Of a stretch of 64,000 nt of DNA, positions 24,001 to 32,399 are shown piece by piece. Both the position numbers and the translations under genes were made by a program. Below the pieces are notes generated by a model. It did not search any database and was not told the origin of the DNA. It saw nothing but the letters and a program-made list of their open reading frames with translations. The number at the start of each line of letters is the position of its first letter. Positions within the stretch are counted from its first letter, which is position 1. This DNA is from Symbiodinium natans (Eukaryota > Sar > Dinophyceae > Suessiales > Symbiodiniaceae): the NCBI GenBank assembly GCA_905221605.1, contig CAJNDS010002779.1, positions 884,116 to 948,115 of the forward strand, read 5' to 3'.

Positions 24001-25797
24001 CTCGAAAAGGTCAAAATGTAGAGAGAGAGAGAGAGAGCTCACTACTATCCTTGGCGGGTGTTGAGGAACTTGAATCGATTAGGGTTTAGGGCTTAGGGTT
24101 TAGGGTTTTGGGTTTTGGGTTTAGGGTTTATAGAAGATGCACTTGAGTTGGTGTTTGGGCAACTTAAGCCAAGCCGCCCGTCATAGTTGCTGTATAGCAA
24201 ATACTGATGCTCAAGGGAACTTGGCAAAGCCTGTTGCTTCCTGGATATTCAAAAACCCATATGGGGGGTTTAAGAAAATAGGGGACCCCTAAGAAGGACC
24301 CCCAAACAGTTATGTAGGATTCCCTTAAGACAGGACCCCTCAAAAGGGTACCCCTAATGTCGGAAACCTCCATATTTGAAGCGCCTTCACAGCAACACAG
24401 TCGCGGGCCCAAGAATTGGATCAGGAACCCGGGAAAAAGCCAGAAGTCACCTTTAGGGTTTAGGGCTTAGGGCTTAGGGCTTAGGGCTTAGGGTTTAGGG
24501 TTTAGGGTATAGGGTTTAGGGTTTAGGCTATAGGGTATAGGGTTTAGGGTATAGGGTTTACGGTTTAGGGTTCAGGGGAGCCTACAGTTCAGAAGAGCCT
24601 CAACTAATTCCATGTCAGAGAGTATAAGGGGTGCCTGGGAGCAGCCAGGGTGCCTGGGAGCAGCCAAGGTTCGTCAGTCACTACTGGGGCACGCCCTTCT
24701 GTCACTTCATCGGCACGGTGCGGAAGCACGCCGAGACTCTATCGGATCCCAGCCCGGTCTCATGGATGCTGCTTGGTAGCCCAGGGGTGCCCTTTTCCTT
24801 TTTTGTTGGTGAAGGTCCCCTTACAAAGTTATGGACCCAAAGTAGGGTGCCCTTGTTCTGCCCCAAGACTCCAAGGACCCTCCTACAGAGGGACTAGTAC
24901 CTCCTAGAAAGGCTCCTGGCCTGAATTGCTGGGTTTTTGGGTGGGGGGGGCTTAGGGCGGGCTGTCAAGGCTGGCATCCTATTGGGTGTGCTCCTTTGCG
25001 AACAACCAGTGGCGGGTGGACGAGGAGGCTCCCTTCACCTTCCCGGGCACAAGGAAAAGCCAGTTTAGGGTTAGGGTTTAGGATTCATGCTCATGAAGCC
25101 CACAGGGGCTTTGCTTTGCATATGCCTTGGATTGCTTATGCTGGTACAGGCTTCCGTGGTGCTAGCTTCATCTCGATGCTAGAAGTCATGATTGTCATGA
25201 TGCCTGTACTAGCAAGAGGTTGGCTTCAGCTGGGACCAGTCCTCCTTCTACCTGGCCTTGCGCAGTGGAACGTGCATCGGCACAGTGATGGTCTTCGACA
25301 ACGATGCCCTGCCCCTCACCAGGTGCCGCGGGGAAGAGCACTGCTAGTTGTGTTTCCCCCAGAAAGCTACATAATATATATATATATATGTATCCCTGAC
25401 ACGTTGGCTTGCCGCCCCTTTGACCAAGTCCTGTACACAGGCTTGCCAAAAGCACCAGGACCAACATCCCACAACCTTACACAAGCCTCTACATCCGTAC
25501 AACGTTTCGAGAGGAATTCGGGTACCCAGCGCCTAAACCCTAAACCCTAAAAACCCTAAACCCTATCAACCCTAAACACGATTTAATCCTAAACCCTAAA
25601 CCATCTAAACCCTATAAACCCTTACCCTAAACACTATTTAATCCTAAACCCTAAACCATCTAAACCCTTTTAGCCCTTAACTTTAAACCCAGGTCCTGGT
25701 GCCTCTTCGAACTCCTCCAGACCGCGGAATTGAGCCGAAACAACCCGCGCTTTGTGGGTCTGCAGATCTGTACGCCCTCTGGGGTCATGAGCCTGGG
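12089..25797 (+). CDS. Transmembrane FG-GAP/VCBS-repeat protein with cytoplasmic TIR-like module
   Basis: Exons I support are 12991-13095, 13986-~14065, 15102-~15212, ~15911-15960, ~16070-16121, 16253-~16365, 17644-17775, 18800-18945, 19456-~19520, 20658-20794, ~21009-21191, 21297-21549, 21648-21763, 21847-23238, 23488-23601, 24669-24770, 24970-25027, 25219-25322 and 25693-~25797; a possible first blade (GDWDMDGAPRL) lies near 12095. The ectodomain repeats a VDWDGDGDxDLLVG calcium-loop motif followed by a RYFER-like strand, typical of FG-GAP/VCBS beta-propeller blades. Next come Cys-rich EGF/TNFR-like repeats and hydrophobic membrane segments (around 22550-22620 and 22900-23080). The C-terminal module has KVSYVELAG, QWFVSHYWGTPF, SYWVCSFANNQW, SSFYLALRSGT and SWCLFELLQT. 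Introns are GC-AG (23239-23487, 23602-24668, 24771-24969, 25028-25218), GA-AG (21192-21296, 21550-21647) and GT-AG (25323-25692). No stop codon was found after 25797, so the 3' end is open or disrupted. No signal peptide exon is identified. Confidence 0.75.
13135..13256. repeat. Interstitial TTTAGGG array in a receptor intron
   Basis: About 15 TTTAGGG units with a few variants fill the 5' part of the intron after exon 12991-13095. Confidence 0.9.
13459..13550 (+). mobile_element. Introner-like inverted repeat, family II copy
   Basis: The arms gttcccccttatactaacag and its complement ctgttagtttaagggggac enclose a second pair, agtccttaatagggact against aatccctattcaggact. The same structure recurs at 20809-20910 and, shortened with a C run, at 16120-16204. 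Confidence 0.8.
13616..13728 (+). mobile_element. Introner-like inverted repeat, family III copy
   Basis: Ends acttagttgtag and caactaag pair. Inner arms aacctttaacctttttggg and cccaaaggttaacctttaa form a long hairpin. The near-identical copy lies at 23624-23727 in another intron of the same gene. Confidence 0.8.
13826..13961. repeat. Interstitial CCCTAAA array
   Basis: About 18 CCCTAAA units just 5' of exon 13986; this array has the opposite orientation to the one at 13135-13256 in the same intron. Confidence 0.9.
14150..15060. repeat. Homopolymer and telomere-repeat-filled intron
   Basis: Contains a G run of over 20 at about 14158-14181, long C runs with GT-rich spacing at 14401-14480, CCCTAAA/CCCCAAA arrays at 14716-14901, a G run at 14958-14985 and an AT tract at 15001-15031. 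No coding sequence is seen. Confidence 0.8.
15961..16069 (+). mobile_element. Introner-like element, family I, acting as intron
   Basis: Begins gtagcccagtggtaccctt and ends gttactggggctactaag, so it starts with GT, ends with AG and its termini are complementary (gtagccca against ggctactaa). Coding frames lie on both sides (TYVPSTPETAMPIL before, AVDLDPAISPTL after), so it is probably itself the intron. Confidence 0.75.
16120..16204 (+). mobile_element. Introner-like element, family II, derived copy
   Basis: Arms agtccttcatagggatt and aatccctatgaaggact pair perfectly around a C-rich loop. It starts gatgttccccc like the other family II copies. Confidence 0.7.
16366..17640. other. Long receptor intron with G-rich tract and repeats
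   Basis: G-rich tract at 16385-16453, degenerate telomere units at 16455-16525 and 17065-17106, a family I-like inverted repeat at about 17250-17365 and a TTTAGGG array at 17562-17645. The open frame at 16761-16946 has no support from neighbours. Confidence 0.5.
17759..17850 (+). repeat. 24-bp direct repeat at an exon-intron boundary
   Basis: The 24 bases at 17759-17782, which span the 3' end of exon 17644-17775 and its GT donor, recur exactly at 17827-17850 with a 44-bp spacer. This creates two identical potential donors 68 bp apart. Confidence 0.85.
18031..18117. repeat. Interstitial TTTAGGG array
   Basis: About 12 TTTAGGG units in the intron between exons 17644-17775 and 18800-18945. Confidence 0.9.
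18481..18597 (+). mobile_element. Introner-like element, family I copy next to a CCCTAAA run
   Basis: Same ends as 15961-16069 (gtagcccagtggtaccctt to gggctaccaag). Here it sits directly after CCCTAAA units and is followed by more, so it is nested within a larger intron rather than serving as the intron. Confidence 0.75.
19372..19442. repeat. Interstitial CCCTAAA array
   Basis: About 10 CCCTAAA units immediately 5' of exon 19456. Confidence 0.9.
19528..19676 (+). mobile_element. Introner-like element, family V
   Basis: Terminal arms gagcccaacatcccttaa and ttaagggctattgggctc pair, and internal arms around aaattataccagggacccc also pair. A diverged relative lies at about 1838-1955 (agccccatacccctt to ggggtgttgggctc). 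Confidence 0.65.
19680..20650. other. Receptor intron without recognised genes
   Basis: Pyrimidine-rich then GA-rich stretches and degenerate CCCTAAA units (20290-20370). Open frames on both strands lack domain signal. Confidence 0.4.
20809..20910 (+). mobile_element. Introner-like element, family II copy
   Basis: Arms gttcccccttataatcacta and tagtataagggggagc pair, with agtccttacaaagga against aatccctattcaggact inside. It lies 15 bp after the GT donor of exon 20658-20794. Confidence 0.8.
21847..23238 (+). CDS. Large exon: last propeller blade, Cys-rich region and membrane segments
   Basis: This 1.39-kb exon is the longest of the receptor gene. It begins with NPLARVKTVRARFSV and a YVADWDSDGDSDFLAG blade. 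Many cysteines follow in EGF-like (CACNPPFSGDGCENGEC) and TNFR/ephrin-receptor-like (CQPCYPGWFKAKPGN, CKICEAGHFSSRFGS) patterns. A hydrophobic helix (IPIAIGVVLCSILLVLLLPW) comes next, then a short soluble loop, two further hydrophobic stretches (CWMLLLWGCLAGILYMANI and LFMMCIGALAALGFSCW) and a basic segment. A frame stop at 23243-23245 is bypassed: GC donor at 23239 joins to 23488, giving LKTSYICSRNMYYVV in phase. The upstream intron 21764-21846 is also GC-AG. Confidence 0.8.
23413..23465. repeat. Interstitial CCCTAAA array
   Basis: Seven to eight CCCTAAA units in the GC-AG intron 23239-23487. Confidence 0.9.
23488..25797 (+). CDS. Cytoplasmic TIR-like module exons of the receptor
   Basis: Five exons join in phase: 23488-23601, 24669-24770, 24970-25027, 25219-25322 and 25693-~25797. 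The junction 23601/24669 rebuilds CLQWFVSHYWG across a GC-AG intron, 24770/24970 rebuilds SWMLLASYWVCSF, and 25322/25693 rebuilds LTRSWCLFEL. The order (hydrophobic strand then SH.WG, later F.LALRSG, then SWCLFEL) resembles the BB-loop-like and conserved WC.E motifs of TIR-fold domains, and such modules recur in dinoflagellate proteins as far as I recall. Whether it has NADase activity is unknown; I do not see a decisive catalytic glutamate beyond the one in CLFEL. Confidence 0.7.
23624..23727 (+). mobile_element. Introner-like element, family III copy
   Basis: Near-identical to 13616-13728 including the inner hairpin (aacctttaacctttttggg). Located in the 1.07-kb GC-AG intron 23602-24668. Confidence 0.8.
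24262..24378 (+). mobile_element. Introner-like element, family IV copy
   Basis: Carries ggggggtttaagaaaatagg followed by ggacccct and gacccccaaacag blocks. The same blocks occur at 23259-23335 (gggggggtttacgaaaatac) and, in other arrangements, near 12370-12430 and 12600-12720. The ends, atattcaaaaaccc and cctccatatttgaag, pair loosely. Confidence 0.55.
24776..24880 (+). mobile_element. Introner-like element, family I copy
   Basis: Starts gtagcccaggggtgccctt and contains the paired tagggtgcccttgtt segment. It lies at the start of the intron 24771-24969, six bases inside the GC donor. Confidence 0.65.
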
Positions 25798-25940
25798 CCA
25801 TCGATGTATGACACATGTTTTAGCACGAGAACCTGCAGGAAGAAGACTAGTGGTACCATATATATATATATGTAGATATAGAATATATAGAAAACACTTA
25901 CAAAAGTTTTTTTCATCTAATATATGACATATGTGTATAT
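25360..25940. repeat. AT microsatellites and degenerate CCCTAAA units
   Basis: (AT)n tracts at 25372-25389 and 25858-25872, and CCCTAAA-like units at 25533-25690, lie around the last recognised receptor exon. Confidence 0.6.
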
Positions 25941-26079
25941 GGATGTGGGGGCTTCAGGCATCTCAAGACCCTATACGGGTAATTTTTGAGCCGAAGGGAT
26001 GGCAAGCAAGCAGATGCCCTCCTCAGACCTCCACCCCTACATTCTCAACCCGCCAACCAAATCCACGAAACACACTCAT

Positions 26080-26430
26080 AAATGCTTTATAAATTATATA
26101 GATTTTGCATACCACATAGCTTACACCATCGTCCCTGCTGTGTTATGTTCTTCGCTGGACAGCCATTGTAAGGGTTGTAAACGCAAAGGTTTAAAACTTG
26201 TACAAAGTGTTTTCTGAACCTTTATATAGTATGTCAGACGTAGATGATTTTGTAAAACCCATCATTCGCATGAGTAGTCAACATAGTTATCTCATGTTTG
26301 AGAAAAACATTGATGAATTATTGACTAAACCGAAACCAGTTAATAAACCAACGGATACAGATAGTGATGTTTATGAGAACAACAGAAATGTTCATGTTAA
26401 TAAGCTCAACAACAAATATTAAGTATTAAA
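26080..26430 (+). other. AT-rich island with small open frames, foreign composition
   Basis: About 350 bp far richer in A+T than all neighbours. It contains a 74-codon frame (start codon near 26198, stop at 26420-26422; SDVDDFVKPIIRMSSQHSYL then ELLTKPKPVNKPTDTDSDVY) and the end of another frame (YIDFAYHIAYTIVPAVLC). Lys/Asn/Asp-rich codon use with A/T third positions is unlike any other frame in the window. It may be an inserted fragment from a virus, an organelle or a bacterium; I recognise no family. Confidence 0.4.
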
Positions 26431-26469
26431 AGGAAGAGACATTGAATCATCGGACGCATTCTGGGCGCG

Positions 26470-29400
26470 CTTCGAGCGCGGGGCGGGGGGGGGGGGGGGG
26501 GGGGTGGCTTAAATAGGGTCTATTTGGAAGCTGAGACTCGGGTTTTTAGACTAACCAATGCGTCTCCACGAGAGTATTCTTGGAAGCTGAGAGTGGTGTT
26601 TTTGTGTGGTAGATACAAAGGAAAGGGCATAAGAAAGTAGCGAAAGGAGCTCCTCAATTCCCTTCCTTATCTCCTATGCTCTTTTCTGTATTCATTGCAA
26701 CAGGAGAATACAGGAAAAGGGCCTCCATTCCCCTCTTGTTCTTCCTTTCTTGTGTTTTTGTCATTTAAAGGGGAACAGGAGAAGAGAAGGGAAAGAGAAG
26801 GAGAGAGGAGAGATAAAAGGAAGACAATTTTAATGGGAAGAGCCAAGAAAAGAATAGAAAAGAGAGATGAACAAAGAAGATGGAGAGACAAAACAAGGCG
26901 CAAAGAAAATGGCACTCTTCTTTATCTATCCTCTCTCCCTTCTCTCTCCCTTCCCTCTTTCTTTTCGAAACAGAAAAACGAAAAAGGAAGAACTTGAAAA
27001 GGAGAAGGGTAAGGAAAAGAGCAGAAGAGACAGGCCGAAAAGAGGGATATGATGAAGTATGGGCAAGGTCCACGCGCAAGGAGTCACTCTCTGCTTACCC
27101 TTCCACTGCTTTATCATACAAGTTCCTTTCTTGTGTTATATTAGTTAAAAGGTAACAGAAGGAGAGAAGGGCAAGAGAAGTGAGAGAGGAGAGACAACAA
27201 GGAGGCCATTTGAATTTTCTGGAGGGGCACTGAAAAGAAGAGAAGACACAATAAACAAGGAGACGGATAGCACTCTTCTTTATCTATCATCTGTCCCTTC
27301 CTTGTCTCTCGCTTTTCCCTCTATAATTAAAAAATAGGTGCCCTCTCTCCTCTTCAGGAAGCCCCCTTGCCCTTATTTTGCTAGCTTTCTGAAACGACAA
27401 GGAAAACAACACATAGAAAGAGAGGAAAGGGAATGAAACAATAGGCAGTGGAGCTCTTCAGTGTCTTTACCTATCTCTTTTCTTCTTTTTCTTTTTCATT
27501 CAATAAGGAAAAGAAGCTTCCTTTGGTGTGATTTTGAGATTCAAAAGAGAACAAGAGAAGAGAAGGGAGAGAGAAAGGAGAGAGGAGAGATCAAAAGGAA
27601 ACAATTTTCATGGGAAGAGCAATGAAAATCATGGAAGAGAAATGAAGACAGGAGAGGGAGGTGCAAAATCAGGCAAAGAGAAGATGGTGCTCGTTTTCTT
27701 CTTTCCTCTCTTTCTTATCTTTCCCTTTTAAATAAAAAACAAAAGGAAGAACAATGAACATGTAAAGGAACCCATTTTCTTTTTCCGTTTGGGAACAAGG
27801 AAAAGAACAGAGGCGATAGGGCGAGAGGAGGGATTTGCTGCAGCGTGGGGAGGGTCTACGGACAAGGAGCCAACCCCGCTCACTTTCCCCATCCATTGGA
27901 AAAGAAAGGAACATGGCCTCCATTCCCCTCTTGTTCTTCCTTTCTTGCGTTTTGTCATTTAAAGGGGAACAGGAGAAGAGAAGGGAGAGAGAAGGAGAGA
28001 GGAGAGACAAAAGGATTGCATTGTTAATGGGAAGAGCAAAGAAAAGAATAGAAGAGAGATGAATAGAGAAGAGGGAGAGACAAAACAAGGCGCAGAGAAG
28101 ATGGCACTCACTCTTTATCTATCCTCTCTTCCTTATCTCTCCCTGCCATCTTTCTTTTCGAAATAAGAAAACAAAAAGGAAGAACTATGAGAAGGAGAAG
28201 GGTAAGGAAAGGAACAGAAGAGATAGGCCGAGAGGAGGGGTATGATGAAGTATGGACCGGTCCACGCGCCAGGAGTCACCCTCTGCTTACCCTTCCACTG
28301 CCTTATCATACAAGTTCCTGTCTTGTGGTTTATCAGTCAGAAGGAAACAGAAGGAGAGAAGGGAAAGGGAAGTGAGAGGAGATAACAAGGATGCCATTTT
28401 TCTGGAAGCGCAACTGTACCGGAATGTGGCCACAACAAGCAGGCCAGGGAGGCTCAGGCGGGGCAAGTCTCTCCCTAATTAGAAAAAATCAACCTTGCTA
28501 TTCACAGGTAGGCGCCCTTCTTCCTCTTCAGGAAATCGCCTTTCCCTTATTTTGTTATTTTGCTTTTTGAAGCGAATAAGAAAAACAACAAATAAGAAGA
28601 GAGGACAGGAAATGACTAGGTAAAGAGAGGAGCTTTTCAATTTCCTCCCTATCTCTTATGTTACTTTTCCTTCTTGGGCGGGTGTCCTTTTTCTTCCTTG
28701 AAGATGCAGAAAACTATCAAAAAGGACACCCGTTCCATCGCCCACAATTCCCTTCCTTATCTCCTATGCTCTTTTCCTTATTCATTGCCACAGGAGAATT
28801 CAGGAAAAGGGCCTCCATTCCTCTCTTGTTCTTCCTTTCTCGTGTTTTTGTCATTTAAAGGGGAACAGGAGAAGAGAAGGGAAAGAGAAGGAGAGAGGAG
28901 AGATAAAAGGAAGACAATTCTAATGGGAAGAGACAAGAAAAGAATAGAAAAGAGAGACGAACAAAGAAGATGGAGAGACAAAACAAGGCGCAAAGAAAAT
29001 GGCACTCTTCTTTATCTATCCTCTCTCCCTTCTCTCTCCCTTCCCTCTTTCTTTTCGAAACAGAAAAACGAAAAAGGAAGAACTTGAAAAGGAGAAGGGT
29101 AAGGAAAAGAGCAGAAGAGACAGGCCGAAAAGAGGAATACGATGAACTGAAAAGAAGAGAAGACACAAGAAACAAGGAGACGGATAGCACTCTTCTTTAT
29201 CTATCTTCTGTCCCTTCCTTGTCTCTCGCTTCTCCCTCTATAATTAAAAAATAGGTGCCCTCTCTCCTCTTCAGGAAGCCCCCTTGCCCTTATTTTGCTA
29301 GCTTTCTGAAACGACAAGGAAAACAACACATAGAAAGAGAGGAAAGGGAATGAAACAATAGGCAGTGGAGCTCTTCAGTGTCTTTACCTATCTCTTTTCT

Positions 29401-30270
29401 TCTTTTTCTGTTTCATTCAATAAGGAAAGGAAGCTTCCTTTGGTGTGATTTGAGATTTAAAAGAGAACAAGAGAAGAGAAGGGAGACCCGGGCTCGTAAT
29501 TTAGTATTGAGGGGGAGGCCCGGCCTCGTGATTTAGTATCGGGGAATTTAAAAAATCAATTTCATTTCAATGTCCAGGGGCCCGATTTGGCCAAATTTTG
29601 CCGGGCAAAATTTGGCTAAATCGAGCCGCGCATTTCTCATCGCGTACGACGAGCAGCCCGATTTGGCCAAATTTTGCCCGCAGACTGCCCGGCAAAATTT
29701 GGCCAAATCGAGCCGCGATAGTTCAAATAATTTCGGGCCTCCAGAAAGGCGCGGCTCGATTTGGCCAAATTTTGCCGGGCAGCCTCCGGGCAAAATTTGG
29801 CCAAATCGGGCTGCCCTTCGTATGCGATGAGAAATGCGCGGCTCGATTTGGCCAAATCTTGCCAGGAGGCTGCCCGGCAAAATTTGGCCAAATCGAGCCG
29901 CGCCTTTCTGGAGGCCCGAAATTATTTAAACTATCGCGGCTCGATTTGGCCAAATTTTGCCGGGCAGCCTCCGGGCACTTTTGGCCCCCCCCCTTTTCGG
30001 ATTTACATTATTTAAATTATTTAAAATATTTAATTCCAGGGTGGAATTAAATAGTTTTAATAATTTAAAGCCCCCTTGCCCTTATTTTGCTAGCTTTCTG
30101 AAACGACAAGGACAACAACACATAGAAAGAGAGGAAAGGAATGAAACAGTAGGCAGTGGAGCTCTTCAGTGTCTTTACCTATCTCTTTTCTTCTTTTTCT
30201 TTTTCATTCAATAAGGAAAAGAAGCTTCCTTTGGTGTGACTTTGAGATTTAAAAGAGAACAAGAGAAGAG
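26470..30270. repeat. Duplicated purine/pyrimidine-asymmetric block
   Basis: Strand-asymmetric GA-rich and CT-rich sequence in repeated copies. 26655-27045 corresponds to 28745-29135, 27228-27550 to 29146-29480, and part again at 30066-30280; 27900-28330 is a diverged copy. The second copy lacks about 180 bp between the two blocks. The many open frames (Lys/Arg/Glu-rich on +, Leu/Phe/Ser-rich on -) follow from composition and are not annotated as genes. A G run lies at 26484-26503. Confidence 0.8.
29488..30060. repeat. Nested-palindrome element, copy 1
   Basis: The 14-mer ggccaaattttgcc and its reverse complement ggcaaaatttggcc alternate every 20 to 60 bp, bounded by cggctcgat/atcgagccg pairs, so the sequence can fold into stacked hairpins. 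The copy is preceded by a cctcgtgatttagtatcggg motif, and the left part is repeated in inverted order in the right part. Confidence 0.85.
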
Positions 30271-30277
30271 AAAGGAG

Positions 30278-30690
30278 ACCCGGGCTCGTAATTTAGTATT
30301 GAGGGGGAGGCCCGGGCTCGTGATTTAGTATCGGGGAATTTAAAAAATCAATTTCATTTCAATGTCCAGGGGCCCGATTTGGCCAAATTTTGCCGGGCAA
30401 AATTTGGCCAAATCGAGCCGCGCATTTCTCATCGCGTACGACGAGCAGCCCGATTTGGCCAAATTTTGCCCGCAGGCTGCCCGGCAAAATTTGGCCAAAT
30501 CGAGCCGCGATAGTTTAAATAATTTCGGGCCTCCAGAAAGGCGCGGCTCGATTTGGCCAAATTTTGCCGGGCAGCCTCCGGGCAAAATTTGGCCAAATCG
30601 GGCTGCCCTTCGTATGCGATGAGAAATGCGCGGCTCGATTTGGCCAAATCTTGCCCGGAGGCCCGGCAAATTTTGACCGGCAAATGTTGT
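30278..30690. repeat. Nested-palindrome element, copy 2
   Basis: Close copy of 29495-29880, ending in ggcccggcaaattttgaccgg, from which the 87-bp satellite continues. The satellite unit carries a related ggcaaattttgacc core. Confidence 0.85.
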
Positions 30691-32350
30691 TCCTACCCGT
30701 TCCCGTTTTGTGTGGTATTTGCATCACTTTTCCATGGTGCCAAGGGGATCCCGGCAAATTTTGACCCGCAAAGTTGTTCCTACCCTTTCCCGTTTTGTGT
30801 GGTATTTGCATCACTTTTGCAGGGTGCCAAGGGAATCCCGGCAAATTTTGACCCGCAAAGTTGTTCCTACCCTTTCCCGTTTTGTGTGGTATTTGCAGGA
30901 CTTTTCCAGGGTGCCAAGGGAATCCCGGCAAATTTTGACCGGCAAAGTTGTTCCTACCCGTTCCCGTTTTGTGTGGTATTTGCATCACTTTTCCAGGGTG
31001 CCAAGGGGATCCCGGCAAATTTTGACCGGCAAAGTTGTTCCTACCCTGTCCCGTTTTGTGTGGTATTTGCATCACTTTTCCCGGGTGCCAAGGGGGTCCC
31101 GGCAAATTTTGACCCGCAAAGTTGTTCCTACCCGTTCCCGTTTTGTGTGGCATTTGCATCACTTTTCCCGAGCGCCAAGGGGATCCCGGCAAATTTTGAC
31201 CGGCAAAGTTGTTCCTACCCTTTCCCGTTTTGTGTGGTATTTGCATCACTTTTCTAGGGTGCCAAGGGAATCCCGGCAAATTTTGACCGGCAAAGTTGTT
31301 CCTACCCTTTCCCGTTTTGTGTGGGATTTGCAGGACTTTTCCAGGGTGCCAAGGGAATCCCGGCAAATTTTGACCCGCAAAGTTGTTCCTACCCTTTCCC
31401 GTTTTGTGTGGTATTTGCAGGACTTTTCCAGGGTGCCAAGGGAATCCCGGCAAATTTTGACCGGCAAAGTTGTTCCTACCCTTTCCCGTTTTGTGTGGTA
31501 TTGCAGGACTTTTCCAGGGTGCCAAGGGAATCCCGGCAAATTTTGACCCGCAAAGTTGTTCCTACCCGTTCCCGTTTTGTGTGGTATTTGCATCACTTTT
31601 CCCGAGTGCCAAGGGGATCCCGGCAAATTTTGACCGGCAAAGTTGTTCCTACCCTTTCTCGTTTTGTGTGGTATTTGCATCACTTTTCCCGGGTGCCAAG
31701 GGGGTCCCGGCAAATTTTGACCCGCAAAGTTGTTCCTACCCATTCCCGTTTTGTGTGGCATTTGCATCACTTTTCCCGAGTGCCAAGGGGATCCCGGCAA
31801 ATTTTGACCGGCAAAGTTGTTCCTACCCTTTCCCGTTTTGTGTGGTATTTGCATCACTTTTCTAGGGTGCCAAGGGAACCCCGGCAAATTTTGACCGGCA
31901 AAGTTGTTCCTACCCTTTTCCGTTTTGTGTGGTATTTGCAGGACTTTTCTAGGGTGCCAAGGGAATCCCGGCAAATTTTGACCCGCAAAGTTGTTCCTAC
32001 CCGTTCCCGTTTTGTGTGGTATTTGCATCACTTTTCCGGGGTGCCAAGGGAATCCCGGCAAATTTTGACCGGCAAATGTGTTTCCTACCCTTTCCCGTTT
32101 TGTGTGGTATTTGCAGGACTTTTCCAGGGTGCCAAGGGGATCCCGGCAAATTTTGACCGGCAAAGTTGTTCCTACCCTTTGCCGTTTTGTGTGGTATTTG
32201 CAGGACTTTTCCAGGGTGCCAAGGGGATCCCGGCAAATTTTGACCGACAAAGTTGTTCCTACCCTTTCCCGTTTTGTGTGGTATTTGCATCACTTTTCCA
32301 GGGTGCCAAGGGGATCCCGGCAAGTTTTGACCGGCAAAGTTGCTCCTGCC
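30686..32350. repeat. 87-bp tandem satellite, about 19 units
   Basis: Unit starts (gttgttcctaccc) fall at 30773, 30860 and 30947, a period of 87 bp. Each unit holds gttttgtgtggtatttgca, then gggtgccaagggg and cccggcaaattttgacc. Because 87 is 29 codons and the unit lacks stops, open frames of several hundred codons run on both strands. The unit at 31471-31556 is one base short, which shifts frame. I read these frames as by-products, not genes. Confidence 0.9.
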
Positions 32351-32399
32351 CCAGGCCCTCCTGGGCCCCAAGAAGCAATGAAACATAAGAAACAGATGA

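Noticed and set aside
26667-29254. Lys/Arg/Glu-rich and Leu/Phe-rich open frames
   Set aside because: They follow from purine/pyrimidine strand asymmetry in duplicated non-coding blocks.
30710-32345. CRISPR array
   Set aside because: The unit is tandem without unique spacers, and the genome is eukaryotic.
30515-32388. Frames of over 300 codons on both strands
   Set aside because: Produced by the 87-bp satellite, whose unit length is a multiple of three and lacks stops; mirrored openness on both strands argues against coding. Kept only as a repeat and a finding.
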